A DNA stretch of 64,000 bases from CAYFVU01 sp964346645 (lineage in GTDB: Bacteria; Spirochaetota; Spirochaetia; DSM-16054; Sediminispirochaetaceae): the NCBI GenBank assembly GCA_964346645.1, contig CAYFVU010000005.1, positions 8,344 to 72,343 on the forward strand, written 5' to 3'. The notes under the pieces were generated by a model. It made no database searches, was not told the DNA's origin, and saw only the letters and a list, made by a program, of their open reading frames with translations. Made by a program: the position numbers and the translations under genes. Every line of letters begins with the position of its first letter. Positions within the stretch are counted from its first letter, which is position 1. Positions 8,590 through 17,533 of this stretch are shown here, piece by piece.

Positions 8590-10308
8590 ATGCTCCGGAC
8601 CATCCCTACACGAAGCGGCTATGCCACTGTTTCGTACGAGGGAAAGTATCTCCACTCTAAGTACGACCCGTACCGGGAGGCGGAAAGATTCACCGCCGCA
8701 CAGTCATTCGACGGGGTCGAGGTATGCATACTCATCGAGCCGGGCCTCGATTATCTCTCCCGCGCGGTCATGAATGCCTGTCCTCACATGCGCTGCATAT
8801 CCGTCCACTGCAGCGACGCACTGCGGGGATCGGCACGAGACAAAGCTGCCGGCGGTTCCGCCTCTCACGGTAGCAAGTCCTCCAACATCAGCCCCGGAGG
8901 TTTCGAGGCCGAGTTCTATCCCTCCGACGACATCTCTCTCCACGCCTTCCTCGGCCGCCACATAGACGATGCCGAACTCGCAGCAACGAAGATTCTCGAA
9001 TGGGAACCCTCCGCTTCCGCCTTCGGAGAGGCATACTCTCGTCTTCTGAATGGGGTCTACGGCTATGTACGAGAACGGAACGCGTCGCTCAACACCACGG
9101 GTCTCTTCGGCAGACGGTGGATAACCCGGCGAATCACCTCGTTTCTCGAGCTCACGGAGGTCTCCGCGCCGCAGGAGGTCGGCCGCCCGCTCATCGTTGC
9201 AGCCTCCGGGCCCTCCCTCGAGAAGAGCCTCCCTCTCATCTCCGCTCATAGAAAACACTTCAGTGTGTGGGCTTTCTCCTCCGCCCTCGCTCCCCTCGCC
9301 GCCTACGGAGTAGAGCCCGACTGCATTTTTCACAGCGATGCGGGATACTATGCCGCACTCTATCTCCGCGGTCTCGGCTCCGGATCCGCCACTCTATCCT
9401 CAAGCGAGCCGCGGCCCGCGGAGCATGGCTTCGACGCATATCCGGTATTGGCCGCGCCCCTTACCGCTTCGACGGACCACGATATATCGGCGGCGCTGCC
9501 GCGTCTTATGCTCCTGAGCGAGAGCCGGATGGAGCGTTTCCTGACCGAGGGGCTGCCGATTCCGCGCCTCGACATACCCTCCCACGGAACCGTTGCCGGT
9601 ACCGCCTACTACGCCGCCTCGCAACTCGCGCGCAACGCGGTCTTCTTCGCCGGCCTCGACCTCGCCTACCTCGACACACGAGCCCATGCGGCGGGTCACG
9701 CCTTTTATCCGCTGCATCTTTCGACCGCAGATCGTATGCGTCCGCTGCACACGATCTACTTCGACCGCTCCCCCCTCGCGGCTGAGTCGCCGCCTTCGAG
9801 AAAGGGGAGTTGGCTGCAAAACTCCGCGCTCGAGACCTACTCGCGTTGGTTCGCAAACCGCTCTACCGATGCGCGCTTCTTCAGGATAGAGCCTTCCGAG
9901 GTCGAGCTCCCCCCTTTCCGGTCGGTGAGAATCGAAGAATTCGAGCGCTATGCCGGTTCACTCACAGACGAAGGCTCTGGTTCGACAGAGGACCCTGGTG
10001 GTCCTGCGGCCTCGTCTCCTCCGATTCCCGCGCCTCCGCTACACGAGAGGATCGCAAGGGCGAGGCAGTTCACCGAAAAGATACGGAGCCTGAGCGAGGA
10101 GCTCGCTGACAGTGAAAACGGCGAAGACGCCGCCGCGTACGTAGAGTCCGACCCCATGCTCTACGAATTCTCCGAGGAGTGCAACGTCTCTGCCCTCCTC
10201 CGCTTGCGACGCAGCGGGCACAGCTCAGACCTCAAGGAGTTGCTTGAATCTCTTTACTCCATGCGCAAAAAAATGGAAACTATCGTGACCGCGTATGAAA
10301 CACAGTAA
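8590..10308 (+). CDS. Motility-associated factor (Maf) glycosyltransferase-like protein (DUF115), copy 1
   Basis: A 572-residue protein of the Maf/DUF115 family (MptE-like fold). Its members attach nonulosonate-type sugars to flagellin in several bacteria. The diagnostic AASGPSLE motif is at about residues 205-212. It is followed by the DCIFHSDAGYY segment, corresponding to the PDxxxxxD part of the nucleotide-sugar pocket, and FAGLDLAYLD near 355. A Gly/Ser/Pro-rich linker lies near 460-485, and the C-terminus is helical. ATG 8590 has GGAGGG upstream. It overlaps the second Maf gene by 14 bases, so they are translationally coupled. FlaB, encoded about 50 kb away, is the natural candidate substrate, an inference from the family. 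Confidence 0.82.
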   Translation: MLRTIPTRSGYATVSYEGKYLHSKYDPYREAERFTAAQSFDGVEVCILIEPGLDYLSRAVMNACPHMRCISVHCSDALRGSARDKAAGGSASHGSKSSNISPGGFEAEFYPSDDISLHAFLGRHIDDAELAATKILEWEPSASAFGEAYSRLLNGVYGYVRERNASLNTTGLFGRRWITRRITSFLELTEVSAPQEVGRPLIVAASGPSLEKSLPLISAHRKHFSVWAFSSALAPLAAYGVEPDCIFHSDAGYYAALYLRGLGSGSATLSSSEPRPAEHGFDAYPVLAAPLTASTDHDISAALPRLMLLSESRMERFLTEGLPIPRLDIPSHGTVAGTAYYAASQLARNAVFFAGLDLAYLDTRAHAAGHAFYPLHLSTADRMRPLHTIYFDRSPLAAESPPSRKGSWLQNSALETYSRWFANRSTDARFFRIEPSEVELPPFRSVRIEEFERYAGSLTDEGSGSTEDPGGPAASSPPIPAPPLHERIARARQFTEKIRSLSEELADSENGEDAAAYVESDPMLYEFSEECNVSALLRLRRSGHSSDLKELLESLYSMRKKMETIVTAYETQ

Positions 10309-11977
10309 GCTCTTGAAGCAGAACCTCCTCGCCCTCAGCTCCGCCCACCCTTCGCTTTCGGTGGAGGTAGGGAGGGTCGAGGCCTCATCCCTGATGCAGT
10401 TCAGAGCTGCACGCAACGGCAGCCTCATACCCGTGCTGAGTTACGACGGGAGGGAATACCCTCTCCACTCGACCATAGATCCCGTGCGGGAGGGCGAGCG
10501 TTTCTACGCCTCCTCGGCTTCGGGAGGTCATCTCGTCTTTTTCGGACTCGGCGCAGGATATCACATTCGTCCCTTTCTCGAGCGAAAGGACATCTCCGGT
10601 ATCCTCATCATAGATTTCGACATCACCCTTTTCCGCTCCATACTCCTCACATTCGACCTCCGGGACATCATTCTCGACCGGAGAGTCCGATTTCTCATCG
10701 ATCCCAGCGAGGAGGAGATATCGGAGGAGATGCTGCACAACTATCTTCCGGCGGTAAGCGGCGATCTCAAGTTTCTTCGGCTGCGATCCCGAGTACGCAC
10801 GCTCGAAGAGAAATTCGGTTCCGCAGTAGAGGCGATGCGCAGCGTACTCGACCCCCTCTCCGAAGATTATTCGGTGCAGTCCTACTTCGGCAAGCGATGG
10901 TTCTTCAACACCGTGATGAATCTAGAGATAGCGGAGAATGCGGGAAACAGACTCTCACCCCTCCGCAAGGCCCTCATCACCGCCGCAGGCCCCTCTCTCG
11001 AAACACAGATAGACACGCTTCGGGAGGAGAGGAGAAGCGGCACCATCATCGCCACAGACACCTCGCTTCCTATCCTACTCCACCACGGGATCGTCCCCGA
11101 CATGGTGATCTCGATAGACTGTCAGCACATTACCTACCACCACTTCATGCAGGGGTATCCACGCGAGGTACCTCTGGTGCTCGATCTCGCTTCGCCTCGT
11201 CATCTCACCGGCATCTCCGAACAACCAGTCTTCTTTACCAGCGGTCACCCCTTCTCCAAATTCGTGAACGGAAAGTGGAGAAAGTTTCCCCACATCGATA
11301 CCTCGGGGGGAAACGTATCGCATGCGGCGGTGAGTCTCGCAGATGCACTCGGCGCACAGACCATCCTCCTCTTCGGCGCCGACTTCTCCTTTCCAAAAGG
11401 AAAGAGCTATGCCCGCGGGACCTACCTCTACCCCCACTTTCGATCAAAAGAGACGCGGCTCGAACCGACCGAGACCGCCTTCTTTTCCTTCATCTTCCGT
11501 AATCCCGAAATCCTGCGAAACGAGAGTTCCGATCCGATACGTTATACTACGAAACCGATGATAAGCTACAAAAAGCGGCTCGAGGAGGCGAGCGGCCGAC
11601 TGCGAGCACGTCTCGTACCCGTCGCGGGTGAAGGGGAACCACTAGAGCCCGCTGCTCCCGCAAAACGTTCCGCCGACAGCTCGATCGTCGGGACGATGTT
11701 CACCGCCGGTTCCGCATCAATGGACTGGAGGGGTTTTCTCGCCTGGTACGATTCTATTCTCAGCGAGCTTCCCGAGCCGACCGAATCACTCGCCGCCTAC
11801 CGGGCCGAATTGAGCCAGGAACAGATGGACGCGGTCACGACTCTCTTTCCCGCCTCCGCCGCTATCCGGAGGGAGCAGGAGATAGAGGGCTACCAATCGA
11901 CCGGCGCGAGGATACTGAGGGATGTAATCGAGTGGAGCCGCTCGGTCATTCGGCATCAACTCGCATCCGGCTCGTAG
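10295..11977 (+). CDS. Motility-associated factor (Maf) glycosyltransferase-like protein (DUF115), copy 2
   Basis: A 560-residue paralogue of the preceding gene. An N-terminal sensor-like domain contains FFGLGAGYHI (about residues 85-94). The core motif ITAAGPSLE lies near 228-236, followed by VPDMVISIDCQ and the Gly-rich DTSGGNVSHAA (about 331-341). LLFGADFSFPKGKSYARG (about 357-374) corresponds to FAGLDLAYLD in the first copy. Compared with copy 1, this protein keeps a more complete Maf core, so it is the better candidate for an active transferase. Its 3' end overlaps the convergent Memo gene by 22 bases, with no terminator visible. Confidence 0.82.
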   Translation: MKHSKLLKQNLLALSSAHPSLSVEVGRVEASSLMQFRAARNGSLIPVLSYDGREYPLHSTIDPVREGERFYASSASGGHLVFFGLGAGYHIRPFLERKDISGILIIDFDITLFRSILLTFDLRDIILDRRVRFLIDPSEEEISEEMLHNYLPAVSGDLKFLRLRSRVRTLEEKFGSAVEAMRSVLDPLSEDYSVQSYFGKRWFFNTVMNLEIAENAGNRLSPLRKALITAAGPSLETQIDTLREERRSGTIIATDTSLPILLHHGIVPDMVISIDCQHITYHHFMQGYPREVPLVLDLASPRHLTGISEQPVFFTSGHPFSKFVNGKWRKFPHIDTSGGNVSHAAVSLADALGAQTILLFGADFSFPKGKSYARGTYLYPHFRSKETRLEPTETAFFSFIFRNPEILRNESSDPIRYTTKPMISYKKRLEEASGRLRARLVPVAGEGEPLEPAAPAKRSADSSIVGTMFTAGSASMDWRGFLAWYDSILSELPEPTESLAAYRAELSQEQMDAVTTLFPASAAIRREQEIEGYQSTGARILRDVIEWSRSVIRHQLASGS

Positions 11978-12831
11978 ACGATGCCGGCGTAGCCCACAAA
12001 GGAGTCACCGGGATGCACATCGTGGCTGCTCGCATAGCCGATGACCCTTCCCTTCTCCACTCCCTTGTGTTCGGCGAAGGAGATCGCCGCCGCCGCGGCG
12101 CCTGATGAGCAGGCGGCCTTGTGCTCGTTGCCGATCCGCAGCACCTCCTCGGCATCCATATTCCGCATGGCTTCGACTATGGCTCCGTCGTTCTCCTCTT
12201 TCACCCAACGATATGCATCATCTCCTGTTCCCTTGGGGGTAAACCCGAAGCTCGGACCGTAGTGGGTGAGATCGGTGGAGCCGATTACTACTACCTTTTT
12301 CTCGAGCTCCTCGGCCGTCTCTGCGCAGAGTCGGCCGAGGACTCGAGCCTCCGCTCCTGCGCCGGCCCTCAGCCACACCACGTTTCGGTCGGGAAAGAGC
12401 TTTTTTACGAAGGGAAGATTTACCTCCACGGTGTTGTCTGGGACCTTGTCCGCCCCCACAGTGACGGAGTTCTCGTTTCGTGCCCGGCGGGAGAGCCGGT
12501 CGACGAACTCCTTGTCCGACATGAGAGGACCGAACGGAGTTTCGAATCCGTCCTCCTGTGCGACAAGCAGTCCTTCGCCTTTGTGCATGTGTCCGCCGAC
12601 CACGATTACGGAATCGCAATCTGCACTGAGATAACGGATAGTCTTATAGGCGAGCTTTCCAGAGAAGGCCCACCCGGCGTGCGGGACCACGGCGGAGATG
12701 CCGCGCCTCTCTGCTCCTTCGGCCTCGGATCTCCACTCCTTCTCCCACTCATCGAGTATGTGCTCCGTCTCTTTTTCAGAGCTCGGATACCAACCTGCGG
12801 GAAGTGTTCGGGGTCGTACTGTGTCACTCAT
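11956..12831 (-). CDS. AmmeMemoRadiSam system protein B (MEMO1 family)
   Basis: A 291-residue Memo-family protein related to extradiol-type dioxygenases and to human MEMO1. Conserved His positions are in VVPHAGWAFSG (about residues 48-58), VVGGHMHKG (about 77-85) and DLTHYGPSFGFTPKG (about 189-203). These are the expected metal-site residues. The usual partners, an AMMECR1 protein and a radical-SAM enzyme, are not in this window, so the gene may act alone or with partners elsewhere. Start ATG 12831 follows a strong AGGAGG. Biochemical function in bacteria is unsettled. Confidence 0.88.
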   Translation of the reverse strand: MSDTVRPRTLPAGWYPSSEKETEHILDEWEKEWRSEAEGAERRGISAVVPHAGWAFSGKLAYKTIRYLSADCDSVIVVGGHMHKGEGLLVAQEDGFETPFGPLMSDKEFVDRLSRRARNENSVTVGADKVPDNTVEVNLPFVKKLFPDRNVVWLRAGAGAEARVLGRLCAETAEELEKKVVVIGSTDLTHYGPSFGFTPKGTGDDAYRWVKEENDGAIVEAMRNMDAEEVLRIGNEHKAACSSGAAAAAISFAEHKGVEKGRVIGYASSHDVHPGDSFVGYAGIVYEPDAS

Positions 12832-12851
12832 ACGCTCCTCCTCTACCTCCT

Positions 12852-12881
12852 ATTTTAAGATATAGCCCCGTCTCGTCTCAA
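12852..12881 (-). promoter_or_regulatory. Sigma-70-like promoter for the Memo gene
   Basis: Read on the minus strand: TTGAGA (12881-12876), 18-bp spacer, TAAAAT (12857-12852), about 21 bases before ATG 12831. The AGGAGG between them makes this a conventional leader. Confidence 0.5.
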
Positions 12882-12927
12882 TCCTCCACGAGAGGGTGAA
12901 ACGCCTGTAGGCCGTAATAAAAATAGT

Positions 12928-12955
12928 TTGTCTTTTCGCTCATTTTCTATATAAT
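12928..12955 (+). promoter_or_regulatory. Sigma-70-like promoter giving a leaderless transcript
   Basis: TTGTCT (12928-12933), 16-bp spacer, perfect TATAAT (12950-12955). The ATG is at 12962, where transcription would begin, and there is no Shine-Dalgarno in the six intervening bases. Confidence 0.6.
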
Positions 12956-12961
12956 GGCGGT

Positions 12962-14122
12962 ATGGAACAGGGGAAACTCAAGATAGTCAACACGGCAGCT
13001 CTGCTTATCCTCATCCTCCTCTGCGGCTCGGTCCTCATCGTCGGACTCGAGCGCAGCAACTCCACCCGCGAGACAGCCTTCGTCCACTTTACCTCCCTCT
13101 GGAACAGGGCAGAACGCCTCTTTCAGGAGGACGATGGGAGGAAAAACCGCGTATTCGAAGAACTGAGGCAGGATCTCAGAGATACGAGGCAGCTGCGCAG
13201 CTTCATAATCTACGACGATACCGAGCTCATATACTACGTCTACGGCCGGAGCTCCGAGGATGTACACTTCGCCACCGCAGGCGACGAAAAGTACCGCTCG
13301 ACGGTTACCCTGACCAAGGATTCTCCCTTCGACATCTCTCTCAACCGCAGCGACGGCGGAGATTTTACCGCAGAGGCGGTATATACGACTTTTAGCAAGA
13401 GAGAGGTCTTCGGCATCACCCAGACCCTTCTTCTCGGACTCGTGCTGCTCGCGATCGCGCTCGTCGTTTTCATCGCCATCGCTGCGCGAGAGGAGAAGAG
13501 GGCCCGTGTCATATACGCAGGTGCACCGGCGCACGGTGAGGATCAGCAAACCGGAGACCACGACGAATCATTTACTCGCTCTACCCTTCCGAGCGAGACG
13601 AAGGATGAGGGGCTCTACTCGGAGTACAGCGGTTTCTGCCGCAAGATGTTTCTGCGTCCCCGTCTCGAGAGCGAGCTGAAGCGGGCGGCCGCCTTCGATC
13701 AAGACCTCGTCCTCTCCTTCATACGCTGTCTCGACGATTCCCGCGAGCACGTAGAGGGTGCCGCCGAGGAGGGCAGCAAGGAGCTCCACGAAAGGGCGAT
13801 GTCCTTCTTTCCCTTCCAAGATCTGCTCTTCGAGTACGACAACAACACTTTCGCGGTCATTCTCCCGAACACCGATCTCGATCAGGGCATCGAACTGCTC
13901 ACCAAATTTCAGCACCACCTCTTCGAGACGGAGGGCTGCTGCCAATTCGAAACCGCCGTGGGCCTGAGCTCGAGAAACGGGCGGCTCATAGACCATGAGC
14001 GTATCATTACCGAGACGAATGCCGCGCTCGAGAAGGCGGTTGAAGATCCGGAAACCAAGCTCATCGGCTTCCGTCCCGACCCAGGCAAGTACCGCTCCTT
14101 CGTGGCAAAGGGCAAGGTCTGA
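12962..14122 (+). CDS. Membrane protein with a degenerate GGDEF-like domain
   Basis: 386 residues. An N-terminal transmembrane helix (about residues 11-29) is followed by an extracytoplasmic sensor-like region (about 30-155). A second helix (ITQTLLLGLVLLAIALVVFI) comes next, then an acidic linker and a C-terminal cytoplasmic domain (about 215-380). That domain has the spacing of a diguanylate cyclase, but the GGDEF position reads DNNTF within EYDNNTFAVILPNTDLDQG. It should therefore not make cyclic-di-GMP; it may bind a ligand or act structurally. It appears to be a single-gene unit started by a leaderless-type promoter and converges with the DUF4340 gene. The assignment as GGDEF-derived rests on the AVILPNT pattern and is moderately sure. 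Confidence 0.65.
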   Translation: MEQGKLKIVNTAALLILILLCGSVLIVGLERSNSTRETAFVHFTSLWNRAERLFQEDDGRKNRVFEELRQDLRDTRQLRSFIIYDDTELIYYVYGRSSEDVHFATAGDEKYRSTVTLTKDSPFDISLNRSDGGDFTAEAVYTTFSKREVFGITQTLLLGLVLLAIALVVFIAIAAREEKRARVIYAGAPAHGEDQQTGDHDESFTRSTLPSETKDEGLYSEYSGFCRKMFLRPRLESELKRAAAFDQDLVLSFIRCLDDSREHVEGAAEEGSKELHERAMSFFPFQDLLFEYDNNTFAVILPNTDLDQGIELLTKFQHHLFETEGCCQFETAVGLSSRNGRLIDHERIITETNAALEKAVEDPETKLIGFRPDPGKYRSFVAKGKV

Positions 14123-14145
14123 AGTCGCATCGGCTCCAACGCGCT

Positions 14146-15207
14146 CTACTCCGAGAGGGCCGTCTCTATATCGTCCAGCCCTGAGGTCAGGCCGATGAGC
14201 ATCTGCTCGGGCACGGTGTAGATTCTCCCCTCGTAGCGCACGAGATAACCTCCGCCTCTTCCGCCGGGAGAGCCGTTCCCGCCTTCTGCCCCTGCGGCAT
14301 CCGCCGCCCCCGCAGCCGTGCGCTCTAAGAAGAGGCAGCGCTCCCGCGTTCCGCGGCCGGTTTCCACTGCGACGGCGATTAGCGTTCTGCCGAACTGCTC
14401 TGCAAGCTCGCCGCTATTCGCATCTCCGAGGTATACGAGCCCCTCCACACGAAACAGCGAGCGCAGCGTTGAGCGGACCATCTCCTCATCCAGAACTACC
14501 TCGCCGGATCCGCCGATTACGGAGCCGTTCCAGATACCCTCTCCGGACCCGTCTTCGCTGCGCTCGAGGCGAACCGCAAAAGAGGCTCCCTCCCCCTCCT
14601 CCGCCCGGCGAAACTCCACTGCGGCGACCGAATCGTAGCTCAGCCCATCGGAGAATAGGGAGAGATCAGCCCAATGGGAGTGATCTCGACTCAACAGATT
14701 GGAAATATCCTGTCCTTCATAGATACTTTCGTCTGAGCTCCGCACGTACCTCCTCGCAGAGCCTGCGACCTCATCGCCGATCCGCAGCGTGCGTGTACGC
14801 AACTCGGTGTTCCTGCTGTTCTCACGCATAACCAGACTCCCCTCGTAGTCCCGGGAATAGGCGCTCCACTCCTCTGCCCCGCTGTCCACACGGACGAATA
14901 TCTCGTAGTTCTTCAGTGTATCGAAGAGCGAGGCAACAGCCTCCGTCGACGCGGGGATTCTCGATGAATCCACCGCTGCCGAGAGTTGCCAGCTCCCTTT
15001 TGCTTTGAAGAGACGGGTTTCGGCAGGAGCCGCTCCGGAAGCCCTCAGCACTACCTCGTCGACGCTGTCGAGCAGCTCAGCTTCGAAGAGTCTTCGCCCC
15101 TGCGCCTCTTCGCTCCCCTTCAGATACCATCTTCCTCCGACGAAATAGCCGATCAGCAGCAGAACCACGAGAGCGGAGAGCACCGTGACCTTGCTTCGGT
15201 AGCTCAT
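14146..15207 (-). CDS. DUF4340 domain protein of a Gld-type ABC cluster
   Basis: 353 residues. An N-terminal hydrophobic helix (VTVLSALVVLLLIGYFVGG, about residues 7-25) leads to a large extracytoplasmic region. This has the RLFKAKGSWQL motif typical of DUF4340 and a Gly/Ala-rich insertion near 300-325. The start ATG 15207 overlaps the gldG-like stop by ATGA, after AAGGAGGAG. DUF4340 proteins usually follow GldG-like genes in such operons and are thought to assemble with the transporter in the envelope; the substrate is unknown. The frame is open much further upstream, but that is only a shadow of the gldG-like gene. Confidence 0.82.
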   Translation of the reverse strand: MSYRSKVTVLSALVVLLLIGYFVGGRWYLKGSEEAQGRRLFEAELLDSVDEVVLRASGAAPAETRLFKAKGSWQLSAAVDSSRIPASTEAVASLFDTLKNYEIFVRVDSGAEEWSAYSRDYEGSLVMRENSRNTELRTRTLRIGDEVAGSARRYVRSSDESIYEGQDISNLLSRDHSHWADLSLFSDGLSYDSVAAVEFRRAEEGEGASFAVRLERSEDGSGEGIWNGSVIGGSGEVVLDEEMVRSTLRSLFRVEGLVYLGDANSGELAEQFGRTLIAVAVETGRGTRERCLFLERTAAGAADAAGAEGGNGSPGGRGGGYLVRYEGRIYTVPEQMLIGLTSGLDDIETALSE

Positions 15208-16805
15208 GAGCTCCTCCTTCTGCGTATGAAGCTGCGCAGGAGACCGAATCCCGCAATGAGCAGGGGCACGAAGAGGAGATTGATGACCCGGGAAAAGCCG
15301 TACTGCAGCTCCGCCCGCTCCCGGGACATGCGGTCCAGTCCCTGATGCCGCACATTCCTCGTCCGTATCTGCATCATGTCCTCGTTCAAGGCCAGCCAGT
15401 CGATGCAGTTCTCCGCAAAATCCAGATTGTACATGCTGTCCGAGTATCTGATAAAGTCCGATGCGAAGTCGCTGTCTCCTATCACCACCATCCTGCTCTT
15501 CTCGTCTGCCTCCGTTGCCGCATAGGGGTGATCTACGCGCCCCTCGAGGGCGAGGGCGACGGAATACGGGCCGCCGCCGAAGTCCCCTGCTTCTCTCACG
15601 CTCCCCTCCGTTCCTCGTTCGGCCTCTTCCGTCCCTTGCTCTGCCCCCTCCGGATAGAAGCTCGAGCTGCGGTACGGATTCGTCCTGAAAGGTGCATCCA
15701 TGATCCACGACTTGGTAGAAGAGCTGATAAGACTCTCTATCCTGAGCTCTTCGCTCTCCTCGTACTCGAGAGGACTCGCCCACAACAGATCGAGACCTCC
15801 GAAACGTGCGCTTATGGGATGTGATGACTCGGCGCCGCTGCTGCGGATCCGCATCCAGTGCGGGTATGGATCGAGTATCTCCCAATTCGTCCCCAGCGAG
15901 CTGCTGCGCGGTATGCGGAAGCGGCGTGCAAATGCATCGAGGAGCAGCGACCTCTCTACCCGTACCCCGTAGTCCGACAAGAGGTCGAGCAGCGGATTAG
16001 ACTCTTTTAGTTTCTCCGCCTCCAGACTGCCGAAGACATTCACGTCCACTCCCTCGACGGCGAAGAGCACCCTTCCCCCACGGGCCACGTATTCGTCTAT
16101 CCGTCGCACCGTTTCGATATCGATTCCCGCGGCTCCGAATACCACGAGGAGATCGCTCTCCTCCGGTATCGGCTCCTCTCCGGTAAAGGGCGCGATCCGA
16201 TACCTCTGCGACAGATGGCCTCGAAAGAGGCTGTAGCTGTTCTCGACGGTCCTCTCGGGATGGCTGACGAGAACGGCGATCTTCTTCTCCTCGGGTTTCA
16301 GCACCCGGCGCACAGCTGATGTAAGCTCGTACTCCAGGGTCTCGAGCCGCAGGGCCAGCGGAATGACCTCGCTGCGGTCCCGATACTGCACGAGTATACC
16401 GGAGTATATATTTGCGTAGGTTTTCTGATTGTCCTCTACGACCTCGATCTGCCGCGGATAGATCCCGAGCCCCTCGATCCTCTCCTGCACTTCCTCTTCG
16501 GAGGGATCGACAACCCGAAGGGCTATTCTCCCCCGCCCGTAGGCGCGATACTCACGCAGCAGGTCCTCGATGGTCTCGGGAACCGTCGTCACCTGCCGGA
16601 GCTTGTCGGATACGTAGTAGCTTATACGCAGCTTTCCCTCTATCTCCCGAAACAGGTTCTTCGAGACATCGGAGATCGTGTAGACACTGTTCTCCGTGAG
16701 GTCGATGCGGGTAAAGAAGCGGCTGCCGTTGAGACCGATCAAAAATACCACTAGCAGGCTGAGAACCGTCAGCACTATTTCCTTTCTCAATTGACGCCCG
16801 GCCAT
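15204..16805 (-). CDS. GldG-like ABC transporter auxiliary protein
   Basis: About 533 residues, GldG family (putative substrate-binding or auxiliary part of a Gld-type exporter). An N-terminal helix (VLTVLSLLVVFLIGLNG) is followed by the family signature RIDLTENSVYTIS (about residues 33-45). A periplasmic body contains AVLVSHPERTVENSY, and LLFVPLLIAGFGLLRSFI forms a C-terminal helix before a basic tail. ATG 16805 was chosen because GGAG sits 6 bases before it and it begins just after the permease stop; a GTG at 16817 is possible. The region about residues 380-410 is Glu/Gly-rich and looks variable. In Bacteroidetes GldAFG supports gliding, but spirochaete homologues have no known cargo. Confidence 0.82.
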   Translation of the reverse strand: MAGRQLRKEIVLTVLSLLVVFLIGLNGSRFFTRIDLTENSVYTISDVSKNLFREIEGKLRISYYVSDKLRQVTTVPETIEDLLREYRAYGRGRIALRVVDPSEEEVQERIEGLGIYPRQIEVVEDNQKTYANIYSGILVQYRDRSEVIPLALRLETLEYELTSAVRRVLKPEEKKIAVLVSHPERTVENSYSLFRGHLSQRYRIAPFTGEEPIPEESDLLVVFGAAGIDIETVRRIDEYVARGGRVLFAVEGVDVNVFGSLEAEKLKESNPLLDLLSDYGVRVERSLLLDAFARRFRIPRSSSLGTNWEILDPYPHWMRIRSSGAESSHPISARFGGLDLLWASPLEYEESEELRIESLISSSTKSWIMDAPFRTNPYRSSSFYPEGAEQGTEEAERGTEGSVREAGDFGGGPYSVALALEGRVDHPYAATEADEKSRMVVIGDSDFASDFIRYSDSMYNLDFAENCIDWLALNEDMMQIRTRNVRHQGLDRMSRERAELQYGFSRVINLLFVPLLIAGFGLLRSFIRRRRSS

Positions 16806-16807
16806 GA

Positions 16808-17533
16808 CTATCTCCACCTCCTGAACACCAGCACCTTGGCGGTGCCGTAGAGAAAGACGAAGGCCGAGAGGAGGAAGAAGAGGAGGTCTCGCGTATCCAT
16901 TACTCCTCTCGTAAAACTCTGAAAACGGTACTGCAGGCTGAACTCCATCAAGAACGAGGAGACCGGCTCCGGCAGCTGCAGAAAGAGGGTGATGCTGCGG
17001 AGGAAGGTAACGAGTAGCAAACCGGAGAGGCCGACGATGAAGGCGCTTATCTGATGAGTGGAAAGTGCCGAGACGAAGAGTCCGAAGGCGAGGCCGCTCG
17101 CCGCGAGGAGAAAGGTGCCGATGTACTCTCCCAGGATTTCACCGGAGTCGAAATCCCCTAACGGTGTGAGGGTCCATGGCACGGGCAGGGTCAGCAGCAA
17201 CATTACCGTCACCAGAGAGAGCGCGGCGAGGTACTTGCCCGCCACCACTTCGAACTCACGCATCGGCAGGGTGAGCAGCAGCTCGTCGGTGCCGCTGCGC
17301 CGCTCCTCGGCAAAACTGCGCATGGTGAGCGCCGGCAATATGAAGGAGTAGAGCAGAGGGAAAATCCCGAAGTAGGAACGGAGCGATGCGACGTTTCTCG
17401 CAAGAAACTGTTCCACGAAAAATAGGTGGATGGAGGCGGCGAGCACGAAGAAGAGCAGCGCGAGGTAGGCTACGGGTGAGTTTACGTAGACACGGAGCTC
17501 CTTTTGCACGAGACCTGCAATTCTACGTAGCAT
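16808..17533 (-). CDS. GldF-like ABC transporter permease
   Basis: 241 residues with about six transmembrane helices and no ATPase motifs, an ABC-2-type permease. Recognisable features are VQKELRVYVNSPVAYL at the N-terminus, the AEERRSGTDELLLTLP motif (about residues 71-86) shared with NosY/GldF permeases, and LGEYIGTFLLAASGLAFGLF. ATG 17533 lies inside the 3' end of the ATPase gene (11-base overlap), so translation is probably coupled. It would form the channel with the GldA-like ATPase. Confidence 0.85.
   Translation of the reverse strand: MLRRIAGLVQKELRVYVNSPVAYLALLFFVLAASIHLFFVEQFLARNVASLRSYFGIFPLLYSFILPALTMRSFAEERRSGTDELLLTLPMREFEVVAGKYLAALSLVTVMLLLTLPVPWTLTPLGDFDSGEILGEYIGTFLLAASGLAFGLFVSALSTHQISAFIVGLSGLLLVTFLRSITLFLQLPEPVSSFLMEFSLQYRFQSFTRGVMDTRDLLFFLLSAFVFLYGTAKVLVFRRWR

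Noticed and set aside
15208..15885. N-terminal 226-codon extension of the DUF4340 frame
   Set aside because: Overlaps gldG in another frame; the real start is the ATGA at 15207 with AAGGAGGAG.
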